A stretch of 64,000 nt of DNA, taken from Candidatus Poribacteria bacterium (GTDB lineage Bacteria > Poribacteria > WGA-4E > WGA-3G). Each line of letters opens with the position of its first letter. Positions within the stretch are counted from its first letter, which is position 1. A program made the position numbers and the translations under genes. This document shows positions 44,530 through 53,984 of the stretch, piece by piece. The notes below the pieces were generated by a model, which saw nothing but the letters and a program-made list of their open reading frames with translations, ran no database searches and was not told the origin of the DNA. The stretch spans positions 62,001-126,000 of the forward strand of contig JAPPNJ010000001.1 of NCBI GenBank assembly GCA_028818705.1, read 5' to 3'.

Positions 44530-46068
44530 ATGACTCGTTTTAGTTTAGTGTTAATAATTGCTTATGTTGGTATCTCCACAAGCATTGTTCTTGCGCAAGG
44601 GGTTGAAGTTGAAAACAGTGGCGAAACCGTTCGCGGTAAGATTATTGAAAACAAAGAAAATAGCACACTTGAGAATATGGCACAAGATTCGCACGGACAC
44701 TGGTACAATCTCACCTTGATGAATACCAAGATTGGATATATGCATACGTCTGTTGATAAAACCAAGTATCATGGAGAACAGATGACTCGATACAAGGGCG
44801 ATACGGTTATGAACCTTAAGGCTCTTGGAACCGATTTAGCACTTGAAATTACGATTATCGAATATATTGATGCTGATTTAATGCTGCGTCACTTCCTCTA
44901 CACCTCTAATATGTCTGGTGTAAAACAGGTAGAGGGGCGGATTGTAGATGGAATCGCCTACCTTAAGACAACACTCAACGATGAAATTACTGAATCAGAA
45001 GTCCCTATTCCACTGGATATAATTTCCCAATCCACAGGTGTGGAACTTCTGTTGTCGCGAGAAGAACTTAAAATAGGTGATAAACGAACTTTTCATGTAT
45101 TTCATTACGATCTATTGAAGCCAGTGAAGACAGAAATTGAGGTCGCAGGACAAGAACCCTTAACATATCAGTCTGAGGAAAAGCAGGTTTACGTTTTAGA
45201 TGGAACACTGGATATGATGGGTGGTATGACCTTTAAACAATGGATCTCTCCGAACGGCATAAACTACCAAACAGAAATACTGGTGATGGGCGTGCCTCAG
45301 GTAACCACAAAAACAGATAAGAAAACAGCCCTTGGCGGTATTGAAGAAGTTGACTTAGTCCTAAAGACCCGTATCCTACCTGCTGGCAAACCGCCTATAC
45401 CGAATGTAGAGAGTCTCGTAGCAGATGTGAATCTCACCACCGGTAATATTTCCGAAGCCATTATGTCCAATCCTCAACAGAAATTGGTGTTAAGCTCTCC
45501 ACAGTCGGGTAGGCTTTTAATTCAGAGACCAACGGTCGCTGCGGAAGACTGTCCTGATTTACCTATCCAGAACGCAGAAGATGACTTCCTTGCTGCCAGT
45601 GCTTATATCCAAGCCGCCCATCCTGACATCCGAGTAAAAGCCCAAGAAATTTTGGACGGTGAAGTCAATTCTTGGCGGGCGGCAGAGAAATTATACCAAT
45701 GGGTCTATAAATCCATCACAGATAAAACAATTAGCGCTGGCTTCGGTTCTTCGTTACAGACCTTAGAGGCACTCACCGGAGATTGTACAGAACATACGGT
45801 GCTGTTTATTGCCTTGGCGCGTGCGGTTGGTATTCCGTCGCGCATCTGCTCTGGTATCGTATATGCAAAGGATGCCTTTTACTACCATTTCTGGCCCGAA
45901 ATCTACGTAGGAAAATGGGTCCAGATGGATCCAACGTTAGGTCAGGTTATCGCTGATGCGAGCCATATTCAATTCGGGGGCAGCATTCTCGAATCAGATA
46001 CCATGATGGAATTTGCAGAAGGTGTTTACCGAACCCTTAATCAACTTGAAATTGACTTAATTGAATAA
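44530..46068 (+). CDS. Secreted transglutaminase-like (papain-fold) protein
   Basis: 512 residues with a signal peptide (FSLVLIIAYVGISTSIVLAQ). The last third holds the transglutaminase core: catalytic C419 in LTGDCTEHTVLFIALARAVGIPSR, H453 in YYHFWPEIYVG and an Asp in WVQMDPTLGQ. The N-terminal 380 residues are strand-rich and unassigned. The frame extends back to a TTG at 44440; the ATG at 44530 starts the signal peptide and has AAGGA upstream. In many bacteria such proteins sit beside BatA/VWA genes, as here; the joint role is unclear. Confidence 0.85.
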   Translation: MTRFSLVLIIAYVGISTSIVLAQGVEVENSGETVRGKIIENKENSTLENMAQDSHGHWYNLTLMNTKIGYMHTSVDKTKYHGEQMTRYKGDTVMNLKALGTDLALEITIIEYIDADLMLRHFLYTSNMSGVKQVEGRIVDGIAYLKTTLNDEITESEVPIPLDIISQSTGVELLLSREELKIGDKRTFHVFHYDLLKPVKTEIEVAGQEPLTYQSEEKQVYVLDGTLDMMGGMTFKQWISPNGINYQTEILVMGVPQVTTKTDKKTALGGIEEVDLVLKTRILPAGKPPIPNVESLVADVNLTTGNISEAIMSNPQQKLVLSSPQSGRLLIQRPTVAAEDCPDLPIQNAEDDFLAASAYIQAAHPDIRVKAQEILDGEVNSWRAAEKLYQWVYKSITDKTISAGFGSSLQTLEALTGDCTEHTVLFIALARAVGIPSRICSGIVYAKDAFYYHFWPEIYVGKWVQMDPTLGQVIADASHIQFGGSILESDTMMEFAEGVYRTLNQLEIDLIE

Positions 46069-46124
46069 CATATCGCTAAAATACTTTTCTCCTGCTCGCG
46101 CTTAGTGCAAGGATAAAAAAACGA

Positions 46125-48362
46125 TTGGCATTCCTCAACCCACTTTTTCTTTTCGGTCTCCTCGCTGCTGGCATCCCACTGCTTATCCACCTTTGGAACC
46201 GTCGCCGTGTTGTGACAATCGATTTTAGCAGTCTCATGTTCCTCACGGCAGCACATCGTGAAAACGCCCGCCGTTTCCAACTCCGACAACTCCTCATTTT
46301 GCTGCTACGGATGGTAATCGTTGCGCTGATTGCGCTCGCCTTGGCACGTCCGTTCTTGACGCTTGGCTTACCAATCGCGTCTGTTCGTGCAAAGACCGAT
46401 CTGGTTATCGTCTTAGATAACTCTTATAGTATGGCATACCAAGACGTTGACGGTATAAGGTTTGAGAAAGCAAAAACATTAGCAACCGACATTCTTGACA
46501 CCCTGCGTCATGGCGATAGCGCCGCATTTATTTTAATGTCGGATAGTCCAAAGCCTGTTTTTCGGCAACTCACCCCAGACATTGACAGTATCATTGCGGC
46601 GATTAATAACGCGGCAGTCTCTTATCGCACCACAAACGTTCAACCGAGTTTTGAACTTGCCCATGAAATCCTCGCTGAGTCCGTACAACTGAACAAGGAA
46701 CTCTACCTCATTTCAGACTTCGCTCAAAACGGATGGGAAAATTGGAGTCGCCTTCCAAACCGATCGGGTGCTCGTATTTCTCTGATTCCTGTCACCGAAA
46801 ATGAAGCACATAACATAAGTATTGAAGAAATTCGTCCCTCCAACCAACTAATAGGCGTGAATTTACTGCTCCAAATGAATGTAACAATCGCCAATCATTC
46901 CGCGGCACCTTTGGCGCAGCATAGGCTAACCATGTTTATTGGAGGAGAAAAACAAAAAACCGTGAACTTTTCTGCTGCAGCAGACGAATTATTAAAGACC
47001 ATTTTAACATACAATTTTTCCACGCCCGGCACACATACCGGTTATCTCACATTAACAGAAGATCGGCTCAATATTGACAATCGACGTTATTTCGCCTTGG
47101 ATGTCATTGGTGAAGTGCGCGTGTTGTGTGTCGGAGAACAGACCGAATACCTAATGCTGGCGTTGAATCCAAATAATTTTGTAAATTCCTCACGCGTTCC
47201 TATGGACGCGGTTCCGCAAAGCACACCCGAAAATGAAAGAAAATCAGACGGCGTAATGATTCTGCCGACACAATGCACACCGACAGAATTTGAAACCTTC
47301 CCACTGGATGACTACGATGTGATCATTCTCGCTGATGTTCCAAAGATCTCTAATCAGATAAGCGCGCAACTCCAAGAATTTATCCGACATGGTAAAAGTA
47401 TAATTGTTTTTGTGAGTAATCGCAGTGACCCAATAAACTACAACGAACTTAGTAGCATTTGGCTGCCTGCCGAAGTCGGTAACACATTGACTTGGACACC
47501 ACCAGAACAGATTGGGATGTATCAGGAATCACATCCTATTTTTGATATTTTCCCGAACGAAGGTTTCTCGGCGCAATATGCCCCGCAATTTTACAACGGT
47601 GTGGTACTGCGACCTATGCCTGAATCGGAAGTCATTGCGCGTTTCGCCGATAATACTCCTTTCCTTGTTGAACGCATTCGCGGGACAAGTGCTGTGTTAC
47701 TCTACAATTGCGGACTTCTGGCGCAACAAGGGGCTGCCGCTACTGCGAATGACCTACTTGTCAATCCGTATTTCCTCCCGATGCTCCAACAGAGTGTAAT
47801 GTACGCTGCGATGGCAAGTAGCAACTCTTTAACATGGGCAGGACATGTGGGGGACACCTACACGGCGTATTATCCTCGTAGTGCTGGTGGAAAAGCATCT
47901 ATTGGTTTAATGGCGGTCAGCGGTCAGTCAGAGCAGTTTGTGGCGGACAAAGCGTCCACACCCGCCAGACAATCCGCCAATAACCAACAGTCAATAATCA
48001 ATAGCCAGAACACGGTAGTGCCAATCGGTGAAGATGGTACGATGCGATTCCAAGGCACAGAACGTCCGGGTATCTATCAAATTGAGGTGCAAACACGAGG
48101 TGGGATTCAACGCGACTTTTTTGCGGTCAATGTTGATGCCAACGAAGCTGATTTAGCACAGATTCCGTTCCAACAAGCAGCAGCGCGAGTCGGTGCACAA
48201 ACTTCAGTAACTGAGAAAACTGAAGCGTTAGCCGTGGCGACGGATCCTTACGAACTCAGAAGACACGGTAGAGAAATCTGGGGCGAATTGCTCATTTTAG
48301 CTGTTTGTCTTATGATGCTGGAAAGTTTTCTTTCAAATCGTGAATCCAGGTCACAAATGTAA
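46125..48362 (+). CDS. BatA-like membrane protein with von Willebrand factor A domain
   Basis: 745 residues. The opening FLNPLFLFGLLAAGIPLLIHLWNRRR is the BatA N-terminal domain; a second membrane segment (MVIVALIALALARPFL) precedes the VWA domain, whose MIDAS motif is DNSYSM near residue 97. A large soluble part follows, and a final membrane helix (LLILAVCLMMLESFL). The start is a TTG with AAGGA 12 nt upstream; no ATG fits. Residues about 596-632 are low complexity and their DNA is a family H repeat read in frame. The stop TAA lies inside a family B repeat. Function unknown; probably metal-dependent protein binding at the membrane. Confidence 0.88.
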   Translation: MAFLNPLFLFGLLAAGIPLLIHLWNRRRVVTIDFSSLMFLTAAHRENARRFQLRQLLILLLRMVIVALIALALARPFLTLGLPIASVRAKTDLVIVLDNSYSMAYQDVDGIRFEKAKTLATDILDTLRHGDSAAFILMSDSPKPVFRQLTPDIDSIIAAINNAAVSYRTTNVQPSFELAHEILAESVQLNKELYLISDFAQNGWENWSRLPNRSGARISLIPVTENEAHNISIEEIRPSNQLIGVNLLLQMNVTIANHSAAPLAQHRLTMFIGGEKQKTVNFSAAADELLKTILTYNFSTPGTHTGYLTLTEDRLNIDNRRYFALDVIGEVRVLCVGEQTEYLMLALNPNNFVNSSRVPMDAVPQSTPENERKSDGVMILPTQCTPTEFETFPLDDYDVIILADVPKISNQISAQLQEFIRHGKSIIVFVSNRSDPINYNELSSIWLPAEVGNTLTWTPPEQIGMYQESHPIFDIFPNEGFSAQYAPQFYNGVVLRPMPESEVIARFADNTPFLVERIRGTSAVLLYNCGLLAQQGAAATANDLLVNPYFLPMLQQSVMYAAMASSNSLTWAGHVGDTYTAYYPRSAGGKASIGLMAVSGQSEQFVADKASTPARQSANNQQSIINSQNTVVPIGEDGTMRFQGTERPGIYQIEVQTRGGIQRDFFAVNVDANEADLAQIPFQQAAARVGAQTSVTEKTEALAVATDPYELRRHGREIWGELLILAVCLMMLESFLSNRESRSQM

Positions 48363-48816
48363 AGCAAAGACAAATTTTGTCCGTGTGGGCAAAATTTTGT
48401 AGGTGGAGGACAATGACAGACTTTTGGTATATTGTCCGCTCGAATGTAAGGCAAAGACAAATTTTGTCCGTAAAGCAACGTCCGAATCCGCGTGTGGCAT
48501 TCCGAATCAGAATCAACGGTATTCATGCCTTAAATCAACGGTATGAAGCCCGTATGGGCTTCCCCGGGGATTCAAAATCAACGGTATCTATGCCTGTGGG
48601 CATAGACCGGGGTATGAAGTCCGTATGGACTTCAAAATCAACGGTATCTATGCCTCAAATCAACGGTATGCAGTCCGTATGGACTTCAAAATCAACGGTA
48701 TTCATGCCGTGTGGCATGAACCGGGGCATAGACCGGGGTATGAATGCCTTAAGGCATTCACCGGGGGCAAAAAATGTAAAGCAAAGACAAATTTTGCCCG
48801 TATGGGCAAAATTTGG
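48355..48816. repeat. Large family A/B hairpin array
   Basis: Bounded by B units (left 48355-48403 with a wobble pair, right about 48773-48816 with a perfect AAATTTTGCCC-GTAT-GGGCAAAATTT stem); a truncated B lies near 48447-48475. Inside are six AATCAACGGTAT boxes and hairpins with stems GAAGCCC/GGGCTTC, CTATGCC/GGCATAG, GAAGTCC/GGACTTC (twice, one with a mismatch), TTCATGCC/GGCATGAA and GAATGCC/GGCATTC. Segments ACCGGGG link them. It occupies the 431-nt gap between the VWA gene and the barrel gene and overlaps both. Confidence 0.92.
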
Positions 48817-50776
48817 TATTTTATGTTTGCTTGTTTTCCTCAGTATGGGCATAAACGTTGAAATTTCATCGGCAGCCCCTGACGCAAACACATCAGAAAC
48901 GCAGTCTGCTTTACAAGACAACACACCTACTTTAAGAAATGAAGCAAACATCGTCCGGAGTCTTGTAATCAGTGGAAACAATTCGTTCTCGGATCAGCAA
49001 ATCCATGCGCTGATGCAGACAGATATATGGAGCGTTTACGACGAGACTGTTCTGAAAGTGGATTTTGAAGCGATTAGACGTTTCTATCGGGAGAACGGTT
49101 ACCGGTTTGCCCGTATAGCCGACGAGCAACTCTCTGTGAAACAATTCAGAGACGGTATTTATCTCGGGATTGAGATTGATGAAGGGACCATTGGAAAGAT
49201 TACTGTAACAGGAAACATACAGACAAAAGAAGATGTGATTCGTCGCGAGCTCCTATTTGCGGAAGGCGATATCTATACGGAAGCGGATAGAGAGGAAAGC
49301 GAACAGATTCTCCGGCGTAAGACGTATATTGGCGCTGCAAAGATTGACGCACAGTGGGATGAGTTATCGAAAGCAGTTATTGTTCACGCGACTATCAAAG
49401 AACTTCTATCGTTTCCACTCGGTGTAGATTTAAACCTAAACAACCAGAAAAGGTATTGGATGCTACAATTCCGAGATCCGAACATGTTCGGGTCGGGTCA
49501 AAGCACACTATGGCGCTATGAAAGGATCAGCGAGATCGGTGAAAGAACGCGGAGCCTTGTGAGAGGTAGATATAACAACCCCCGACTCTTCACATCACAC
49601 TGGAATTTTGATGGTGAATATATCCAGAGACGAGATGGAGATTCCCTGCTTGTGTTGTTAGATCGTCCTCAATATACATTGAAAAGTCGATGGAGTGCGA
49701 GTGTAAGTTTTTCTGAATCGGTTAATCCTATAGCTTGGTATGAAAATGCGATTGAAACCGATAGATTTGAGCAAAGTCTACAGGGTGCCCGTGCGAATGT
49801 CCGACGGTATTTTGGTGAGAGAGAGCAACAGAATTACATAGGTTTATGGGCAATCTCACGACGTTCAAAATATGTGTTACTCAACAAATCCAGCGCATCG
49901 GGAGCGATGTTGGAAGATCGCGACATTAAAAGGGTTGGCTTCACACTGGGTAGGAAGCGAACTGCCTACCACAACGCGCGGTTCCTCAAACGGATGGGAC
50001 AAGAAGAAAATTTTCTGGTCGGTTCTCAATACGCACTCTCGCTGGGATATGCTTCGCCTTTATACGGCTCCGACCGAGCGGAAACTTACGCAGAATTGGC
50101 TGTCGGCTCTGGATGGATGCAAGGCAACCGGTTCTTCAGTCTTACAACAATAGCACTTAGCACAAACTGGACGAGTCGTATCGAACGCTCTGTTCTCCAA
50201 GCACAGACAGCCTGGTTTTACACCGATGTCTTCAATACAGGGGACATCTATACGCTTCAAACGGGTTATAGAAAGAACGGTCTCTTTGACTTTCATCAGA
50301 CATTTGTTGCGCAGCTTACATCAGAGATGCAGTTTGGATGGAGCGGACACAGTCAGGTGCTTCTGGGAGCGTTCAACGGTTTGCGAGGTTATAATTACAG
50401 GCAATTCAACGGCGAAAAGATGATATTGTTGAATCTCGAAAGTCGAACGCTATTTGGTGGGACACTTTTCCACAAAATAGACGAAGCCCTTGCCTCGGTT
50501 GCGACATTCGTGGCTCGTCCTTTTCTCGACCAGCGGGTACATCTTGGATTCATATTGAGTGGTGTTGTGTTTGCGGATATTGGATATATCTGGAACGGAA
50601 AAAACAGTTTCGATTTGACGGCACCTAAACGGAGCATAGGGTTCGGATTGCGTAGCAGCTTCTCTCAGTTCAGTGGTACAGGCATTCTTCGGGTAGAATT
50701 TGCCTTCCCGCTGGACCCGCCTTTCACGCCATCGCTTAAACCGAGAATTTTCTATGGTCAGGAACGCGCATTTTAA
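48794..50776 (+). CDS. POTRA-domain outer-membrane barrel (BamA/TamA-like)
   Basis: About 660 residues. After a signal peptide (h-region GILCLLVFLSMGI, c-region ending SSAA) come two POTRA-like units (VRSLVISGNNSFSDQQIHALM and IGKITVTGNIQTKEDVIRRELLFAEGDIYTEADR) and a strand-rich C-terminal barrel with LLGAFNGLRGYNYRQFNGEK (the RGY region of the Omp85 substrate lid) and a final FAFPLDPPF...FYGQERAF. No conventional ATG fits: the TTG at 48794 lies inside the last B repeat and would give MPVWAKF as n-region. ATG at 48845 would delete the signal. An open frame upstream to 48377 is repeat sequence. It may help insert or secrete outer-membrane proteins. Confidence 0.85.
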   Translation: MPVWAKFGILCLLVFLSMGINVEISSAAPDANTSETQSALQDNTPTLRNEANIVRSLVISGNNSFSDQQIHALMQTDIWSVYDETVLKVDFEAIRRFYRENGYRFARIADEQLSVKQFRDGIYLGIEIDEGTIGKITVTGNIQTKEDVIRRELLFAEGDIYTEADREESEQILRRKTYIGAAKIDAQWDELSKAVIVHATIKELLSFPLGVDLNLNNQKRYWMLQFRDPNMFGSGQSTLWRYERISEIGERTRSLVRGRYNNPRLFTSHWNFDGEYIQRRDGDSLLVLLDRPQYTLKSRWSASVSFSESVNPIAWYENAIETDRFEQSLQGARANVRRYFGEREQQNYIGLWAISRRSKYVLLNKSSASGAMLEDRDIKRVGFTLGRKRTAYHNARFLKRMGQEENFLVGSQYALSLGYASPLYGSDRAETYAELAVGSGWMQGNRFFSLTTIALSTNWTSRIERSVLQAQTAWFYTDVFNTGDIYTLQTGYRKNGLFDFHQTFVAQLTSEMQFGWSGHSQVLLGAFNGLRGYNYRQFNGEKMILLNLESRTLFGGTLFHKIDEALASVATFVARPFLDQRVHLGFILSGVVFADIGYIWNGKNSFDLTAPKRSIGFGLRSSFSQFSGTGILRVEFAFPLDPPFTPSLKPRIFYGQERAF

Positions 50777-52684
50777 ATGGAAACCTCTTCACGCATACCC
50801 ACTGAAAAAATCACATGGCGAGCCATTCTGCTGGGACTCTTATCGCTCCCACTCAACATTTATCTCGTTGTTCAGACGGAGACAGTCTGGACGACGCAGT
50901 ATCCTACCACGATGGCGATTTTTTTCAACGCCGTTTTTACGCTCTTCCTCGTTGCAATCGTCAACCTATTCTTAACACGCCATCTCCCGAAATGGAAACT
51001 CACACAAGCAGAGATGCTGACGGTGTATCTCATGGTAACCTTGGCATGTGTTGTGTGTGGACATGACCTTTTGCAGGCGACAATGTGTGTTTTGGGGCAT
51101 GCTGCATGGTTTGCTACACCGGAGAATGAATGGCAAACGCTCTTCTTCCGCTATATTCCTGATTGGATTGCTGTAATGGATCGGGGTGCCTTAACTGGCT
51201 ACTATGAAGGCACCTCAAATTTATTTCAGATGGAGCATATTCAGGCATGGCTCACGCCGGTGTTAGTGTGGCTTGTGTTCTTCTCAGCACTGGCGTTTTC
51301 TATGATGATGCTCAGCGTCATCCTTCGTAAACAGTGGATTGAACACGAAAAGCTGAGTTATCCGATCATCTTGCTCCCTTACGAAATGACGAAAGACGCG
51401 GGATTTTACCGAAACCGATTACTGTGGATAGGTTTCGCTATCGGCTGTGGGGTCGATTTGCTCAACGGAATTAGTTTTCTCTATCCGTTTGTACCGAGTA
51501 TCCCTATCCGTCACGACATCGGGCTCTTGTTCACAGAAAAACCGCTGAGTGCTATCGGTTCAACCCCTATCCATCTAAACCCCTATGCCATCGGAATTGG
51601 TTTTTTAATGCCTTTGGATTTGTCACTTTCTTGCTGGCTGTTCTACCTTTTCTGGAAGGCACAACTCGTTTTTGGTGCAATGACAGGAATGAATCAGACA
51701 CCGGGCTACCCCCATATTGACATGCAGTCGACTGGTGCGTACTTTGGACTCTGTTTCTTTGCACTCTGGATAACACACAAGCATCTCTGGCAGGTTGCAC
51801 GCAATATCTTAGGTTTGAAAACGAATCTTGATACAACAAATGAACCGATGGGGTACCGGAGCGCGTTTGTTGGGTTCTTGCTCGGTATTGCAGTCGTGTT
51901 TGGATTTTGTCTGAAGGCAGGGATGTCATGGTGGGGCGTACTCGGGTTTTTCAGTATTCAGTTCATACTTGTTTTAGCGTTCACCCGGATGCGTGCCGAA
52001 CTCGGAACCCCGACGATGGATTTCTATCGCGCCGGTCCTGGCCTCTTCCTTACTTCACTTGTTGGTTCCCGGAAGATTGGTCCACCAACGCTGACAGGTT
52101 TCGCCTTTCTTTATGGGTTCACACGCAACTACCGTTCGCAACCGATGCCGAACCAATTGGAAGGTTTTAAACTTGCTGACAGAGGCGGAATTAACTCGCG
52201 TCAAATTCTTTGGGTGATGTGGGGTGCGACGGTTATCGGACTGGCTATTGGGTTTGTTGCGTTTCTTCACGCCGGTTACCTACACGGAAATTTGGGAACA
52301 TGGCGCGGGCAGGAGGCTTTCAGTGACCTACAACGCTGGTTGAATCTTCCGAACGACACAGACTGGGGACGCATGGGATTTTTTGGATTCGGTATCACTC
52401 TGACGCTGACGACGCTGTTTATGCGACTGCGGTTTATTTGGTGGCAGCTGCATCCGCTGGCTTATCCGCTTGCGGGAAATTGGAACTTCGGTAGACTCTG
52501 GTTTCCTGTATTTCTGGCGTGGGTACTAAAATCTATACTGATTCGTCACGGTGGGATCGGTGCGTATCGCCGAACACTGCCGCTCTTTTTAGGGACAATG
52601 CTCGGCGAATTCGTGATGGGGAGTATATGGGCGATCTTAGGGCTATTTCTTGGACAACGGATGTATTCGTTTAAACATTGGTAA
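50777..52684 (+). CDS. Polytopic membrane protein (DUF6785/OPT-like)
   Basis: 635 residues with about 14 membrane segments; ATG directly follows the barrel gene's TAA. Sequence resembles the DUF6785 family found in Poribacteria and Planctomycetes-type genomes (WRAILLGLLSLPLNIYLVVQTETVWTT; WIEHEKLSYPIILLPYEMT; LGTPTMDFYRAGPGLFL). Related OPT transporters move oligopeptides or metal chelates; the substrate here is unknown. Co-translation with the barrel gene suggests a shared envelope task. Confidence 0.8.
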   Translation: METSSRIPTEKITWRAILLGLLSLPLNIYLVVQTETVWTTQYPTTMAIFFNAVFTLFLVAIVNLFLTRHLPKWKLTQAEMLTVYLMVTLACVVCGHDLLQATMCVLGHAAWFATPENEWQTLFFRYIPDWIAVMDRGALTGYYEGTSNLFQMEHIQAWLTPVLVWLVFFSALAFSMMMLSVILRKQWIEHEKLSYPIILLPYEMTKDAGFYRNRLLWIGFAIGCGVDLLNGISFLYPFVPSIPIRHDIGLLFTEKPLSAIGSTPIHLNPYAIGIGFLMPLDLSLSCWLFYLFWKAQLVFGAMTGMNQTPGYPHIDMQSTGAYFGLCFFALWITHKHLWQVARNILGLKTNLDTTNEPMGYRSAFVGFLLGIAVVFGFCLKAGMSWWGVLGFFSIQFILVLAFTRMRAELGTPTMDFYRAGPGLFLTSLVGSRKIGPPTLTGFAFLYGFTRNYRSQPMPNQLEGFKLADRGGINSRQILWVMWGATVIGLAIGFVAFLHAGYLHGNLGTWRGQEAFSDLQRWLNLPNDTDWGRMGFFGFGITLTLTTLFMRLRFIWWQLHPLAYPLAGNWNFGRLWFPVFLAWVLKSILIRHGGIGAYRRTLPLFLGTMLGEFVMGSIWAILGLFLGQRMYSFKHW

Positions 52685-52730
52685 AATGGTTATCAGTTAT
52701 CGGTTGTCAGTTGTCAGGGCAAGAGAACCT
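52684..52730. repeat. Family H repeat
   Basis: GTTATCAGTTATCGGTTGTC and TTGTCAGGGCAAGAGAACC between the membrane-protein stop and the DUF4097 stop, convergent genes. Confidence 0.65.
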
Positions 52731-52731
52731 C

Positions 52732-53811
52732 TTAGTCGACTGCCTTTTGTAAACGGATACCTCCGCCTGAGGTACGCAATTTCAGTAAGGGACCGCCGCC
52801 GTTTATGCTACCTTTCAAGCGATTTCTGGGCACTTTCCCTTGAATGACCGATGTTACTACAAAGTCGGTTGAGACGCTCCCACCGCTGGCTTCAGCGTCT
52901 ACGTCAATGGCAATATCCGGGATGAGCGTGACGGTTATCCCGCCGCCTGATGTATGTAAGTTACACGCATTCTGGAGTTGCGTTGTCACAGAAGCTCGGA
53001 TAGTGCCGCCTGAAGTTTTCGCGTTTACATCTCCGCCGACGCTTTCCAACTTGATGCTGCCCCCTGAAGTCTGGACATCTGCGCCGTCATTACAGTCAGC
53101 AGCCCTGATGCTACCTCCTGAAGTTTTGCCCCAAATGGATCCCTGAATTTTACCAAAGCGGAGACTGCCTCCAGACGTTTGTGCTCTCACATCACCGCCT
53201 ACATCGCCGACTTCAATACTACCACCAGACGTTTTGAGGTCGACTGGACTGCCACACGATACAAGCTTGATGCTCCCACCGGATGTGCGTCCTCGGACGG
53301 GACCTGTAATATTCCCAAAACGCAAACTGCCTCCCGATGTCTGTGCTTGAACTGTCCCGTCAAGATCGTTTACTTTGATACTACCGCCTTGAGTGTCCAA
53401 ATCAACGTTATAGTTTTTGGGCACGGTCACCTGAAGATGGATTTTCAGACGATTTAGTTCTTTCCGCCAGCGTTCTCGTCCGTGTTTGAACGCTCCCTCA
53501 ATACGAACACCAGTATCCTCTGGGGCGAATGCTACTTCAAAATCGGCGAGTGCCTCTTTTGCCGATTGATTCAACAACTTTGACCGTGTTGCCTTTGTAA
53601 CAACAATCTCAACCTGATCTTGTTCGGCAGTTTGGACATCAATTGTGCCGAATTCTGATACAACCGTTAGGTTGCCACCAGAATTAACATCATACGTTTT
53701 TTCAACCCTCTCCACAATATGCTCCTTATCCGCCAGGGATATATGACAACCAGTATTAGAAAGTAGAATCAATACTGAGAGAAAAATAGTGAGTACAATA
53801 AACTTTTTCAT
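52732..53811 (-). CDS. DUF4097-type lipoprotein with repeating beta-strand coils
   Basis: 359 residues from the ATG at 53811; the frame can be read to a TTG at 53868 but the lipoprotein leader KKFIVLTIFLSVLILLSNTGC starts at 53811. After the lipidated Cys comes a parallel beta-roll of about 10 turns built on 'xVxAQTSGGSxxxxxxxG', all with TSGGSI/L or close variants: QTSGGSLRFG, RTSGGSIKLV, KTSGGSIEVG, QTSGGSLRFG, KTSGGSIRAA, QTSGGSIKLE and so on. It is probably an envelope-stress or adhesion-type surface protein; role unproven. Convergent with the membrane protein gene. Confidence 0.88.
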   Translation of the reverse strand: MKKFIVLTIFLSVLILLSNTGCHISLADKEHIVERVEKTYDVNSGGNLTVVSEFGTIDVQTAEQDQVEIVVTKATRSKLLNQSAKEALADFEVAFAPEDTGVRIEGAFKHGRERWRKELNRLKIHLQVTVPKNYNVDLDTQGGSIKVNDLDGTVQAQTSGGSLRFGNITGPVRGRTSGGSIKLVSCGSPVDLKTSGGSIEVGDVGGDVRAQTSGGSLRFGKIQGSIWGKTSGGSIRAADCNDGADVQTSGGSIKLESVGGDVNAKTSGGTIRASVTTQLQNACNLHTSGGGITVTLIPDIAIDVDAEASGGSVSTDFVVTSVIQGKVPRNRLKGSINGGGPLLKLRTSGGGIRLQKAVD

Positions 53812-53872
53812 AGAATGCCTCAGGGGCTGCTCTTCGTAGGGTCTTTGCTGGAAATTAGGTATCTTCAAGCCT

Positions 53873-53896
53873 GCACAAACTAACAGTTTACGCTAC
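53873..53896. repeat. Family G hairpin
   Basis: GCACAAA-CTAACAG-TTTACGC plus TAC; degenerate sister of 44481-44504. Confidence 0.6.
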
Positions 53897-53984
53897 AAAT
53901 GTTGTAATCGCGAAACTTTTACGATACAGGACTGCCAAGCATAAGTTGGGAAGAGCTTAATAACTTTTCCCAACAATACGCAGT

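Noticed and set aside
48377..48793. N-terminal extension of the Omp85-like ORF through the repeat array (about 139 residues)
   Set aside because: Made only of array sequence with no domain; a signal peptide begins at the far end, so the extension would block export.
48355..48816. CRISPR array
   Set aside because: Units are hairpins with variable stems and no unique spacers of even length; no cas gene in the window.
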